From JADGQM01 sp964441945 (lineage in GTDB: Bacteria > Desulfobacterota > Syntrophobacteria > Syntrophobacterales > Syntrophobacteraceae): 64,000 nucleotides of DNA. The stretch's first letter is position 1. The number at the start of each line of letters is the position of its first letter. Of the stretch, positions 8,942-18,050 are shown piece after piece. The DNA lies in contig CAYTWB010000002.1 in NCBI GenBank assembly GCA_964441945.1, positions 138,125-202,124 of the forward strand, written 5' to 3'. The translations under genes were made by a program, and so were the position numbers. The notes under the pieces are model-generated. The model made no database searches. It was not told where the DNA came from and worked only from the letters and a program-made list of their open reading frames with translations.

Positions 8942-10983
8942 GCCGACAGGGATTACAGGAAATTCTTCCCGGAACGGTGCTCGAGTTTTTTGAAGCCAAG
9001 GAAATCATCTGCGGGATCTGCCTGGCCGTCAAGAACCAGAGACTCCATGTGCTCACCCAGCACAACCGTGAAACCAACCTTGCAGCCAGTCGCCTGATTC
9101 ATGCCGATAGCCGGCCCATTGACCTGGACTGGACCAGAGACCAGCTGGTTCAGAAACTCGACAGCATTGCAGCTCAGCGCAGAGACCTGATGGAAGCGAT
9201 CGATGCTGAGGAGCTTTGGTCGCTGGTCGAGGGGGAGCAAGAGGCTTTCGGAGTGCGTGAACTGGCCGAGTGTGTCTTCGCCGGTACCGTTACCGACCAT
9301 CATGTTGCTGCGATGCAGAGGGTCCTGCTTCAAGAACGCCTCTTCTTTCAGTTCAAAGAGGGTGCCTTCTTCGCCAACCCTCGAGAAAAGGTCGAGCAAC
9401 GCCGTGAAGAGATGGAAAAGGAGCGGCAAAAGGAGATCGAGATCGAAAATGGATCCCGGTGGCTGCAGGCGATCTGGCAGCGCAAGACCCGCCTTCCTCT
9501 TGCCGGCTCCGATGAGAAGCTGATTGAAAGCCTCAAGGACTTCTGCCTGCACGGTCAGGAATCGCCGGCCGGCCCTTTTGTGAAAGAGCTGTTCAAACGG
9601 GCCGACATCCCTCAGCATGAACAATCTGCTTTTCGCCTGTTGGTTCGGCTGGGAATCTGGCAAGAGAATGAGAATCTCTATCTTCACGAGCAGGGCATTT
9701 CGCCTGAGTTTCCTGAGCATGTTACGGCCATGGCGGACCGTCTGGCTCTCTCATGCGCCATCTTTTCCCGGGGCTTAGACCACCGCGTGGACCTTAGAGA
9801 TCTTTACACATTCACCATAGACAGTGCTCTCAGCCGGGACTTCGATGACGCCCTGAGCGTGAAAACCATTGGAGACGGACTCTACGAGGTGGGAGTGCAC
9901 ATCGCCGATGTGGCTGAATTCGTCGACAGGGGCGACGATTTGGACAAAGAGGCGGCGGTCAGGGTCAGTTCCATCTATTTGCCCGACGAGCGGATCTCCA
10001 TGTTTCCGCCATCGCTTTCGGAAGGCCTCTTCAGCCTGCAGGCCGGCCAGGACCGTCTCGCCCTGAGCTTTATCATGCTGATGGATCGCCGGGGAATCAT
10101 CCAGGACCGGAAGATACTCCAGAGTGTGGTCAATGTGCACAAACAGATGACGTACCAGGAAGTCAACGAGCGCCACCAGGAGGAGGAAGCACTGAGCATT
10201 CTTCACTTCCTGGCGCTGGAACTGCGTGCTCAGAGGCTCGCTCGTGGAGCCGTCATTCTTCCCCTTCCCGAAATCCAGGTCTATGTCAATTCAGCAGGAA
10301 TGATCCAGGTCTCTCGCTATGAGAAGGAGACTCCAAGCCAGATCATGGTGTCCGAGTGGATGATCGCGGCCAATGGATTGGCCGCTTCCTATCTGGCGCA
10401 GCGGGAGATCCCCGCTATTTTTCGCGGACAGTCCGAGTGTAAACCGGAGACCGATTTTACCCAGAGCGAACATGAGCTCTTCCGCATCTACCGGCAGCGG
10501 CGCCTTTTTGCCCGCGCAGAACTGGAGACAAACCCTCTGCCCCACTGCAGCCTGGCAATGCCGGAATACACGACCATTACCTCGCCGATTCGCCGCTACG
10601 CGGACCTGGTGGTGCAGCGCCAACTGAAGCAGGCCCTCACCTCTGGGACCGCTCTATACAGCGAGGATGACCTGCGTCGGATGATAGTCGAACTGGGTGT
10701 GGTACAAGGCAAGATCACTGTGGTTCAGCGCAGATGGACCCGGTACTGGATCCTCAAGTATTTGGAACAGGAAGACATTCAATCCCTCAATGCCCTGGTC
10801 CTCACCCAAAACAACCGGTTCGTCCATCTGCTGCTTCCGGACTACCTGCTGGAGACCAATGCGCCCCTTTCAGAAAAGAACCTGGTACAGCCGGGCCAGA
10901 TGCTCCGGGTCAAGATCGAGCGGCTGAATCCACGCGAGGACTTGCTGCGTGTGCAGCTGCCGGAGTTTCCCCGGTCCGCCTGA
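8938..10983 (+). CDS. RNase II/RNase R family exoribonuclease (RNB domain)
   Basis: Predicted 3'-5' hydrolytic exoribonuclease. The RNB catalytic centre is recognisable in DSALSRDFDDALSV (metal-binding aspartates), followed by GVHIADVAEFV, SIYLPDERISMFPPSLSE and the C-terminal TSPIRRYADLVVQRQL. An S1-like segment closes the protein. The N-terminal 270 residues are less typical (a lysine/glutamate-rich helix at about 155-175), as in the shorter RNB proteins of deltaproteobacteria and cyanobacteria rather than E. coli RNase R. Translationally coupled to the amidase gene; it ends convergent with the cyclophilin gene. Confidence 0.88.
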   Translation: MSRQGLQEILPGTVLEFFEAKEIICGICLAVKNQRLHVLTQHNRETNLAASRLIHADSRPIDLDWTRDQLVQKLDSIAAQRRDLMEAIDAEELWSLVEGEQEAFGVRELAECVFAGTVTDHHVAAMQRVLLQERLFFQFKEGAFFANPREKVEQRREEMEKERQKEIEIENGSRWLQAIWQRKTRLPLAGSDEKLIESLKDFCLHGQESPAGPFVKELFKRADIPQHEQSAFRLLVRLGIWQENENLYLHEQGISPEFPEHVTAMADRLALSCAIFSRGLDHRVDLRDLYTFTIDSALSRDFDDALSVKTIGDGLYEVGVHIADVAEFVDRGDDLDKEAAVRVSSIYLPDERISMFPPSLSEGLFSLQAGQDRLALSFIMLMDRRGIIQDRKILQSVVNVHKQMTYQEVNERHQEEEALSILHFLALELRAQRLARGAVILPLPEIQVYVNSAGMIQVSRYEKETPSQIMVSEWMIAANGLAASYLAQREIPAIFRGQSECKPETDFTQSEHELFRIYRQRRLFARAELETNPLPHCSLAMPEYTTITSPIRRYADLVVQRQLKQALTSGTALYSEDDLRRMIVELGVVQGKITVVQRRWTRYWILKYLEQEDIQSLNALVLTQNNRFVHLLLPDYLLETNAPLSEKNLVQPGQMLRVKIERLNPREDLLRVQLPEFPRSA

Positions 10984-11068
10984 TAGGCCGGCCCTTCGCT
11001 TTTTATTGAGGATCATTGTCGGAATCCTATGACACGGAGGCCCGTTGTGACAATTCCCACTGTCGCTG

Positions 11069-11584
11069 TTATTGGACGATTCTTGCACTTTCGATGACAA
11101 CCGGCTTGACCGGAACATTCTGATGGCCCCCGACATTCCTGGTGTCCACCTTTTTGATCCGGTCGACGATATCCATTCCTTCGATCACTCTGCCAAAAAC
11201 CGCGTAGCCGAATCCTCCAGGCGTTTCATCGCTGTGGTTCAGGAAATCGTTGTCTGTCACATTGATAAAGAATTGTGAGGTTGCACTGTCAATAACATTC
11301 GTCCTGGCCATGGCAATGGTTCCGCGGTCGTTTTTTTTCCCGTTGCCGGCTTCATTCTTGATCGGCGTACGCGGCTTCTTCGGGTTCATGCCTTCAGTCA
11401 GCCCTCCTCCCTGAATCATGAAGTTGTCGATCACGCGGTGAAATAGGGTGCCGTCATAGAAGCCCTGTTCCACATAGGAGACAAAGTTCTCCACTGTTAT
11501 GGGCGCCTTGTCGGCCCAGAGTTCAATCTGGATCTGTCCCTCGGATGTGTTCAGCTCGACAATTTGATGCTTCGATTGTTCCAT
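11069..11584 (-). CDS. Peptidyl-prolyl cis-trans isomerase, cyclophilin type
   Basis: Cytoplasmic cyclophilin of 171 residues with no signal peptide. Motifs are GTLFHRVIDNFMIQGG (catalytic Arg and Phe/Met of the active site), GTIAMART, TSQFFIN and GYAVFGRVIEGMDIVD. The start at 11584 (MEQSKHQIVE) is chosen because GAGGAGAAGAGA lies just before it; the frame extends 14 residues further without an RBS. It is downstream of prfB in the same orientation, with a gap of about 50 bases. Confidence 0.95.
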   Translation of the reverse strand: MEQSKHQIVELNTSEGQIQIELWADKAPITVENFVSYVEQGFYDGTLFHRVIDNFMIQGGGLTEGMNPKKPRTPIKNEAGNGKKNDRGTIAMARTNVIDSATSQFFINVTDNDFLNHSDETPGGFGYAVFGRVIEGMDIVDRIKKVDTRNVGGHQNVPVKPVVIESARIVQ

Positions 11585-11635
11585 TCTCTCTTCTCCTCTT
11601 GAGGTCAGGTTGGTAAGCAAGTACAAGAAGGCGTG

Positions 11636-12803
11636 CTATAGCTGTTTCTCTGAGATTTCATGGACACCGGTGCCAATGCTGCTCTTCTCTCTCGACGTCA
11701 TCCGATGAAACAGATAGGCTTCTATGAATTCGTCCAGATCGCCGTCGAGCACGGCATCGACATTTCCCTTTTCAGCGCCGGTTCGATGGTCCTTCACCAG
11801 CCGGTACGGCTGTAAGATGTAGGAACGGATCTGATTCCCCCAGGCGATGTCATCAAGATTATCGTGAATCTCCTGCAGTTTTTCCTGCTGGGCTCTCCGC
11901 TCCCGTTCATACAGCCTGGCACGCAGAATCTTCATGGCGGTATCCCGGTTGCGGTGCTGGGACTTCTCGTTTTGACACTGCACGACAATCCCGGTCGGGA
12001 TGTGGGTGATGCGCACCGCGGAACTGGTCTTGTTCACATGCTGGCCGCCGGACCCGCTGGCCCGAAAGGTGTCAATCCTCAGATCCGTCTGTTTGATATC
12101 CACTTCGATGCGATCATCGACCTCAGGGAAGACCAGAACTGCGGCAAAAGACGTATGACGACGCCCACTGGCATCGAAAGGAGAGATCCTCACGAGGCGG
12201 TGGATGCCCGATTCAGCCTTCAGCAGCCCGTAGGCATTGGGGCCGGCCACCGTGAGAGTGGTACTCTTGATTCCGGCTTCATCCCCTCCCTGAAGGTCAA
12301 CCATTTCTACCTTGAACTCCTTGTTTTCACACCATCTCAGGTACATGCGCAGGAGCATCTCCGCCCAGTCCTGGGCCTCTGTCCCGCCGGCGCCGGCATT
12401 GACACTCAGGATCGCATTCCGCTGGTCGTTTTCTTCGCCGAGCAATTTCCTCAGCTCCAGGTTCCGCAAACCGGCACGCAAAGCCCGAACCTGGAGAGAA
12501 ACCTCTTTGAGCGCCTCTTCGTCCTTCTCCTCCACTGCCAGACTCAGCAACAGCTCACTTTCCTCCAGCTCAGCCATGAGCTGCTGCCAGGTCTGTATGA
12601 TTTCGCTCAGATCTGCCCGTTCCTTGAGCACATTCTTGCCCTCTTCCGGTTTTTCCCAGAAATCGGGCTTCAGCAGAATCTTTTCCAGCTGAGCCAGCCG
12701 CGCCTGCTTCCCCGCAATGTCAAAGATAGCTCCCGAGGTTTTCAGCGCGGAGGGAAAGCTCTTTGAGATCACTCTTGATTTCGGTCGTATCGATTGTAGT
12801 CAT
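11636..12803 (-). CDS. prfB: Peptide chain release factor 2, made by programmed +1 frameshift
   Basis: RF2 reads UGA and UAA stop codons. The gene is in two frames: codons 1-27 run from the ATG at 12803 to CTT at 12723 and meet an in-frame TGA; translation continues in the +1 frame from 12721 (DIAGKQARLAQ) to the stop at 11636, giving about 388 residues. The slip sequence CTTTGAC and an upstream Shine-Dalgarno-like GGGAG match the known autoregulatory site. Functional motifs include SPFDASGRRHTSF and the peptidyl-tRNA hydrolysis loop SGSGGQHVNKT. The start overlaps the lnt stop (ATGA). Confidence 0.95.
12719..12725 (-). promoter_or_regulatory. RF2 programmed frameshift site
   Basis: CTTTGAC on the minus strand, preceded by CGGGAGCTAT, whose GGGAG can pair with 16S rRNA while the ribosome pauses at UGA. 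When RF2 is scarce the ribosome slips from CUU to UUU and continues in the +1 frame. This is the established bacterial arrangement. Confidence 0.93.
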
Positions 12804-14350
12804 GTGAACAGCCTCCTCATGGGGCCGGAAGTGGAGGACCTTCTGATGAGAACCGTGTAGGCGAACCCCCCTGCGGTTGTCAAGACACAGATCCAGGCAA
12901 AAAGATCTCCCCACTTCGCATAGAATGTCAGGATGCGAAAAGGATGTACGGTGCAAACCTGCACCCCCTGTTGGGTCAGGGAAATGGTGCCGCAGGACTT
13001 TCCTGTGGCATCAAAGATCGAGCTGATTCCCGTGTTGGCAGCCCGGATCAGAGGGACCCGAAATTCGACCGCCCGCCACCGGGCTATTTCCAGATGTTGA
13101 TAGGGAGCGCTGGTGGTCCCATACCAGGCATCGTTGGTGATATTGATGAGGGAAGTAGCCCCCCGTTCGACCGCATCGCCTGCCAGATTGGGAAAAATGT
13201 CCTCGTAGCAGATCAGGACCCCGAAGGGCTGCCGACCCAGGATCAGGGGGGATGCATCGTCACCCGGGACAAAGTCCCCTGCCGCTTGAACCAGTCGGTC
13301 GACAAAGAAGAGGAGCTTCTTCAGCGGCACGTATTCGCCGAATGGAACGAGATGTCGTTTGGCATAGACTCCTTCGAGAACAGCCGAGCCATTCACCAGA
13401 TAGGCCCGGTTCTGCAGGCGCGGTTGACCATCCACAAGGGTGACCCCCGGGCTGCCAAACAGCACGGGAACCCCGGCCTCCTTGATCATCTCATTGAGTT
13501 GAGCCGTCAGTTTTTCTTCAAATCTGTAGAAGAACGGGACCGATGTTTCCGGCCATACCAGCAATTCCGGTCGGGGTTCATTTGCGACCGCCTGCAGGGA
13601 AAGGTCCCGATAGCGTTTCAGAGTCTCCTGCTGGAACTCCGGGTCCCACTTCTTGCTCTGATCGATGTTACCCTGAACGACCCCCACCGTCCACGGCATG
13701 GCAGCACTCTGCAGGTCCTCGATATAGCCCACACGCCAGGATCCGTAGAGCAGAATCGCCGGCAGGCATATCCCGAACACAAGCAGACCCGGGACCCATG
13801 CGGTGCGCGTCAGCAGGGCCGTCAGTGTGGTGCAGCCCAGAACCACCAACCAGCTGACTCCGTAAACCCCGCAAAGGTCCGCTATCTGAATGAGTGGCAG
13901 CACGGGGGTTTGCGAGTACCCTAAATTGGGCCAGGGGAAGCCTGTAATCATGTGCGCCCGGACCAGCTCCAGTGCCACCCATGCCCCCGGTAGACCCAAA
14001 ACCCACAGAATGGGATAAGGCTGCCATTGCTGAGCGATGACAGCAAAACAGCCTGAATACAAGGCTAAATAGGCACAGAGCAGGAGCAGCACCAGGGCTG
14101 CCGCAGGCAGCGGGACCCCGCCATACTGGTGGACCGCATGGTAAATCCAGTAAAGAGTACCCAGATAGTGAACCAGCCCGCAGACACAGCCCAGGGCAAA
14201 GGCTTCTTTGGCGGTCCTGTCGCGCAACGCCAGGAAGAGAGGAGGCAGTGCGACCCAGGGGAAATAGTACAATCCGATCTTGGGAAACCCGAGGATCAGC
14301 AAAACGCCGCTCAATACACTGAATGACACTCCAGACCACAAGTTCTTCAA
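12800..14350 (-). CDS. lnt: Apolipoprotein N-acyltransferase
   Basis: Integral inner-membrane enzyme that N-acylates the terminal cysteine of lipoproteins. Hydrophobic segments fill about residues 8-205; the nitrilase-like domain follows. The catalytic triad is visible at Glu268 (VWPETS), Lys331 (YAKRHLVPFGEY) and Cys381 (LICYEDIFP), nearly the same spacing as in E. coli Lnt (E267, K335, C387). The start is a TTG at 14350; no ATG is available before the first membrane helix, so the exact start is uncertain. The stop overlaps the prfB start. The upstream gene is corC-like, as in many proteobacteria. Confidence 0.94.
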   Translation of the reverse strand: MKNLWSGVSFSVLSGVLLILGFPKIGLYYFPWVALPPLFLALRDRTAKEAFALGCVCGLVHYLGTLYWIYHAVHQYGGVPLPAAALVLLLLCAYLALYSGCFAVIAQQWQPYPILWVLGLPGAWVALELVRAHMITGFPWPNLGYSQTPVLPLIQIADLCGVYGVSWLVVLGCTTLTALLTRTAWVPGLLVFGICLPAILLYGSWRVGYIEDLQSAAMPWTVGVVQGNIDQSKKWDPEFQQETLKRYRDLSLQAVANEPRPELLVWPETSVPFFYRFEEKLTAQLNEMIKEAGVPVLFGSPGVTLVDGQPRLQNRAYLVNGSAVLEGVYAKRHLVPFGEYVPLKKLLFFVDRLVQAAGDFVPGDDASPLILGRQPFGVLICYEDIFPNLAGDAVERGATSLINITNDAWYGTTSAPYQHLEIARWRAVEFRVPLIRAANTGISSIFDATGKSCGTISLTQQGVQVCTVHPFRILTFYAKWGDLFAWICVLTTAGGFAYTVLIRRSSTSGPMRRLFT

Positions 14351-14429
14351 GTAATCGTCCTGATTTCAGCGGAGTAGAATTCTTACAGGTGTGGACTAGG
14401 GGCGAAGGGAAGCCAGATCACCCCGGCAG

Positions 14430-15302
14430 TCAGATAGAAACCCCTTCGGAAAGGGGCGAACCGGGTTCATCTGCATTGATTCTGCGAATACGTATCTTCT
14501 CAAGCTTACGGCTGCTTGCTGCTTCAATTAGCATTTCGAGATCATTATAGACAAGCCGTTCGTTGATACTCGGTACCTTCCCCAAAAGACTGATCACAAA
14601 TCCACCAACCGATTCGAACTTGCCTTCAGGCAATTCCACATTCAAATAGTCTTCCAGTTCTTCCACGTCAAGCCGGGCATTAACGGAGATGGATCCATCC
14701 TCATGTTCCACGATGAGTTTTTCCTCGGCATCGTATTCATCCATCACGTCGCCGATGATCTCCTCAATAACGTCCTCGAGCGTCAGAATGCCCGCCGTAC
14801 CCCCGTACTCGTCAATGACGATCGCCAGATGCGATTTGTTATCGCGCAAATCCTTCAAGACCTCACTGATCTTCTTGGTCTCCGGGATGAAGTAAGGTGC
14901 TCTGACAATGTCTTGCACCTCGAGGTCCTCCATCTTGCAATGGCTCAGAAGGTCCTTGGCATGGACGGTCCCGATGATGTTGTCGATGTTGTCCTTAAAA
15001 ATGGGGATGCGGGAATGCCCGCTTTGGATGATCAATTGCACAATGTCAGGAATTTTCGTTTCAGCACTGGCGAAAACGGCATCGGTTCGAGGCACCATGA
15101 TCTCCCGGGCAATGGTATCCCTGAACGAGAAGATGCCCTGGATCATCTCGCCTTCATCCTCGGAAATCAACCCAGCCTGTTCCCCTTCATCAATCAGCTG
15201 CTGAATCTCTTTTTCGATATTTTCAGTGTCATCGAGCTTGGCTAGCTGGCGGAGGCACATCTTGAGCCAATGCCGAAACCCTTTGGCTGACTCCTCTTCC
15301 AA
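14430..15302 (-). CDS. CorC/HlyC-family protein with CBS pair
   Basis: Soluble CBS-domain protein of the CorC (YbeX) group, tied to metal (Mg/Co) efflux or membrane homeostasis. It lacks the DUF21 membrane region. The CBS pair covers about residues 65-190 (IMVPRTDAVFAS, SRIPIFKD, GTVHAKDLL, AIVIDEYGGTAGILTLEDV, EEIIGDVMDEYD), followed by the CorC_HlyC domain (ARLDVEELEDYL, ESVGGFVISLLGKVP). The start is unsure: a TTG at 15302 is used here, and an ATG at 15260 is an alternative. It precedes lnt by about 80 bases, the conserved corC-lnt pairing. Confidence 0.85.
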   Translation of the reverse strand: MEEESAKGFRHWLKMCLRQLAKLDDTENIEKEIQQLIDEGEQAGLISEDEGEMIQGIFSFRDTIAREIMVPRTDAVFASAETKIPDIVQLIIQSGHSRIPIFKDNIDNIIGTVHAKDLLSHCKMEDLEVQDIVRAPYFIPETKKISEVLKDLRDNKSHLAIVIDEYGGTAGILTLEDVIEEIIGDVMDEYDAEEKLIVEHEDGSISVNARLDVEELEDYLNVELPEGKFESVGGFVISLLGKVPSINERLVYNDLEMLIEAASSRKLEKIRIRRINADEPGSPLSEGVSI

Positions 15303-15423
15303 TCCTGTATCATCCTATGTGTGAGGCCTATCTGATCCCAACGAACCGGCGGCCGTGACGAGAGCGGATGCCCTGGTCTTCACCCGGCATCCCAATTGAA
15401 CCAATATTCTTTTACCCTTCGCG

Positions 15424-16353
15424 CTATTCTTTGTCAAGACAGGCAGAAGCGTCCGGAAAAACGTAGGACAGGAGCTTGTAGACGAGCCGCGCCGCCAGAA
15501 CGTCCGGGGCAATGTTTTGAGGAATCGGCAGCAGCTCCATGACGTCAAACCCCACAATCCTGGAGTTGCCAACGACTGATCTGAGCAGGGCCAGGACATC
15601 ATACCAGCCCAGCCCTCCCGGTTCCGGTGTTCCCACTGACGGCATGATCGAGGGATCAAATACATCCAGGTCGATGCTGAGATAGACGAAGCCGTCCAGG
15701 CCGGCAGCGATTTCGTCATAGAGACGGGGATCCCGTTGAAGCCGATGAGCAAAAAAACAGGGTATTTTGCAGCACTGAATGAAATCGAATTCCTCTTTGC
15801 TGAGTGCCCGGATGCCCACCTGAACAATTGGAGCAATCCGGGTGACATGCCGCATCACACAAGCATTGCTGTAGCTGCTCCCCTGATACTCCTCGCGCAA
15901 GTCGGCATGCGCATCCAGGTGCAGGACCTTCAACCCGGGAAACCGCTCTGCGGCGGCTTCAATCATCCCGAGAGAAAGCAGGTGCTCGCCACCCAGCATT
16001 ACCGGCATCTTATCGGCATCAAAGACGAATTCGCCCACCTCTCGCACGAGTCTGACCATATCCTTGGGCGATGAGACCGTAACCGGCAGTTCATCCAGTG
16101 TGACAATTCCCTGCCGATAAGCCTCAGTGCCCGTTTCCTCGTCAAAGAACTCGAGCTCCCTGGAAGCATGCAGGATGGCCCTTGGCCCTTCCCGCGTACC
16201 GGTACGGTAGGTCGTCGTCCCGTCATAGGGTACGGGAACGATCACTGCTCGCGCTCCAGCCCAGGATTCGCCTGTGGAGCGCAACCCCAGAAAAGAAGAA
16301 TGGGGCCCCAGGCTTTCAACAAGCCCGGGCCCCACCTTTTTCAGTGAACTCAT
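15424..16353 (-). CDS. speB: Agmatinase / ureohydrolase family
   Basis: Manganese enzyme splitting agmatine to putrescine and urea. Metal-binding motifs of the arginase/agmatinase fold are present: GGEHLLSLG, HLDAHADLR and SIDLDVFDPSIMP. The substrate cannot be proven from sequence, but the gene lies 10 bases after an S-adenosylmethionine decarboxylase gene, so a polyamine role is strongly supported. ATG at 16353 has AGAGGAA about 7 bases upstream; the frame extends 17 residues further without an RBS. No arginine decarboxylase or spermidine synthase gene is in the window. Confidence 0.88.
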   Translation of the reverse strand: MSSLKKVGPGLVESLGPHSSFLGLRSTGESWAGARAVIVPVPYDGTTTYRTGTREGPRAILHASRELEFFDEETGTEAYRQGIVTLDELPVTVSSPKDMVRLVREVGEFVFDADKMPVMLGGEHLLSLGMIEAAAERFPGLKVLHLDAHADLREEYQGSSYSNACVMRHVTRIAPIVQVGIRALSKEEFDFIQCCKIPCFFAHRLQRDPRLYDEIAAGLDGFVYLSIDLDVFDPSIMPSVGTPEPGGLGWYDVLALLRSVVGNSRIVGFDVMELLPIPQNIAPDVLAARLVYKLLSYVFPDASACLDKE

Positions 16354-16363
16354 GAACGTTCCT

Positions 16364-16813
16364 CTATCTTGAACGCTGGTGCAACATCCGATCCATACGC
16401 ACAACCTGGGCCGATGCGCGAATATTGTTCGGAAATTCCTGTCCCCTATCGAGGATTTTCATTTCGTATTTCTGAATACTAAAGTACTGTTTGATGGTCT
16501 GCATGGCCAACTGGGTATCAAACGGCTTGCAGGAAAACATATCAAGACTCAAATACTGTTTCTCCGGAAAGGTATGGATACTGATGTGACTCTCTGCAAT
16601 GAGGACAAAGCCCGAAATCCCCCAATCCTCCGGAAGTGAACCATCGTATCGAAAAACATAGGGAGGCATGATTTTGGTCATGTTCATCCTGGGTGGATAG
16701 TCATCGAGAAAATTATAGATCCGGTTCATGTCCTCGAGCGTAGCCCGTTCACACCCGTAGCCATCCACCATCAGATGAACCCCGAAGCCGAACTCAGGTT
16801 TACCCGTTCCCAT
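16364..16813 (-). CDS. speD: S-adenosylmethionine decarboxylase proenzyme
   Basis: Pyruvoyl enzyme supplying decarboxylated SAM for spermidine synthesis. Self-cleavage should fall between Glu74 and Ser75 in AESHISIHTFPEK, with Ser75 becoming the pyruvoyl group. Length of 149 residues fits the short bacterial SpeD/SpeH class with a C-terminal extension. The ATG at 16813 is chosen because AAGGAGG lies about 8-10 bases before it. First gene of a speD-speB operon, driven by the strong promoter seen at 17006-17034 with a leader of roughly 180 bases. Confidence 0.93.
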   Translation of the reverse strand: MGTGKPEFGFGVHLMVDGYGCERATLEDMNRIYNFLDDYPPRMNMTKIMPPYVFRYDGSLPEDWGISGFVLIAESHISIHTFPEKQYLSLDMFSCKPFDTQLAMQTIKQYFSIQKYEMKILDRGQEFPNNIRASAQVVRMDRMLHQRSR

Positions 16814-17005
16814 GGCAGCCACCTCCTTCCTCTTGAAGACCTGTACCGTACAAGCCACAAACTATTCGTCTCTGTATCGCTCCAACAGCTTGGAGTACCG
16901 GTGGAACCCCAGAAGCGCCGCAGGGTTCGAGTGCATCTTCACTATTTTCTGGAGAGTTCTCCACCGTTTAGCGACAAAAGAGCGACTCTCCGAAAAGGTG
17001 AGCCT

Positions 17006-17034
17006 TATATAAAGGAGAGGTTATAGAGTGTCAA
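17006..17034 (-). promoter_or_regulatory. Sigma-70-type promoter for speD-speB
   Basis: On the minus strand a perfect TTGACA (-35) is separated by 17 bases from TATATA (-10), an almost ideal housekeeping promoter about 190 bases upstream of the speD start. The transcribed leader contains an inverted repeat (ggagagt at 16951-16957 with actctcc at 16985-16991) and an overlapping GGAGA/TCTCC palindrome. I see no known riboswitch. Confidence 0.65.
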
Positions 17035-17115
17035 GAGGAAACGCAAAAAAGATTGGGGAAGGAATCTTGAATTCAAGGGTAAAAACGATGGAGAATTTCA
17101 TCCCCGCGATTGGAT

Positions 17116-18036
17116 TTAGAGAGATTCTTCTTCGAAATAGACTTCATTGCCGCCAAGGCTGTGTTTGGCATGATAGAGGGCACGGTCTGAGCGGCGCACC
17201 ATGTCCTCAATATCTTGGTCAATGTCTCCGGTTTTTTGACGATACTGAGCGATCCCTATGGACAGAGAGGTCGGCGCAAAATGGAGCTTATTGTAGGCTT
17301 GAATGATGCGGCCGGCGACCTGCAGGGCAGTGTCGCCCGTCAGACAGGGCAGCAGCACGGCAAACTCGTCGCCGCCGAGTCGATACGCCGAATCGACATT
17401 CTCGCGGATCAATGAGGCCATCACCCCTGCGAATTGAAAGAGCAGGTCGTCGCCGGCCTGATGCCCGTGCGCGTCGTTGTATTCCTTGAAATGGTCTATA
17501 TCGGCAAAGAAAAGACAGAGGGGATGTTTATACCGCAAGGACCGAGTCGCCTCCTGCCGGGCAACCTCAATGAACTTGCGCCGGTTGAACAAACCGGTAA
17601 GAGGATCTTTCACAGCCAGCTGGTGCAATTCGTCAAGGAGACGCCGTTCCCGCAGGACACGATTCAGTTTGGCTTCAAGTTCATTGATAGTGAAGGGTTT
17701 GACGATGAAGTCGGATGCCCCCGCTGCAACGACATCCGTGTACTGATAGCTCATGGAATGTCCAGTGATCGCAATGACGCTGATTCCTTTTAGGTCTTGC
17801 CCCAGGTGTCTGATGAGCTCCATTCCATCCATTCTAGGCATCACAATATCCGTGATAACGATACTGAAGCGACCCTCCTTCACTTTGTCAACGGCTTCCA
17901 GTCCATCGTTGGCCGTCTGCACTCGATGCCCCAAATGACCCAGAGCTTCACAAAGGTAGTCGCGGACGGATTGTTCATCATCCACAACGAGAATGTCTTG
18001 CGAGGGGACCCTCGGAGCCTCATTCACAGAGTTCAT
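17116..18036 (-). CDS. Response regulator with GGDEF domain
   Basis: A receiver domain (about residues 14-130; phosphoacceptor Asp63 in ITDIVMPRMDG, Lys in VKPF) is fused to a diguanylate cyclase domain with an intact GGDEF at 221-225 (RLGGDEFAVLLP) and NRRKF, ADIDHFKEYND. It should make cyclic di-GMP when phosphorylated. I see no clear RxxD inhibitory site at the expected spacing. No partner histidine kinase lies nearby. The start at 18036 (MNSVNEAP) has GGAAAG just upstream, leaving a 14-base gap after glnD, so it may be co-transcribed with the PII genes. Confidence 0.9.
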   Translation of the reverse strand: MNSVNEAPRVPSQDILVVDDEQSVRDYLCEALGHLGHRVQTANDGLEAVDKVKEGRFSIVITDIVMPRMDGMELIRHLGQDLKGISVIAITGHSMSYQYTDVVAAGASDFIVKPFTINELEAKLNRVLRERRLLDELHQLAVKDPLTGLFNRRKFIEVARQEATRSLRYKHPLCLFFADIDHFKEYNDAHGHQAGDDLLFQFAGVMASLIRENVDSAYRLGGDEFAVLLPCLTGDTALQVAGRIIQAYNKLHFAPTSLSIGIAQYRQKTGDIDQDIEDMVRRSDRALYHAKHSLGGNEVYFEEESL

Positions 18037-18050
18037 CGACTTTCCACATA

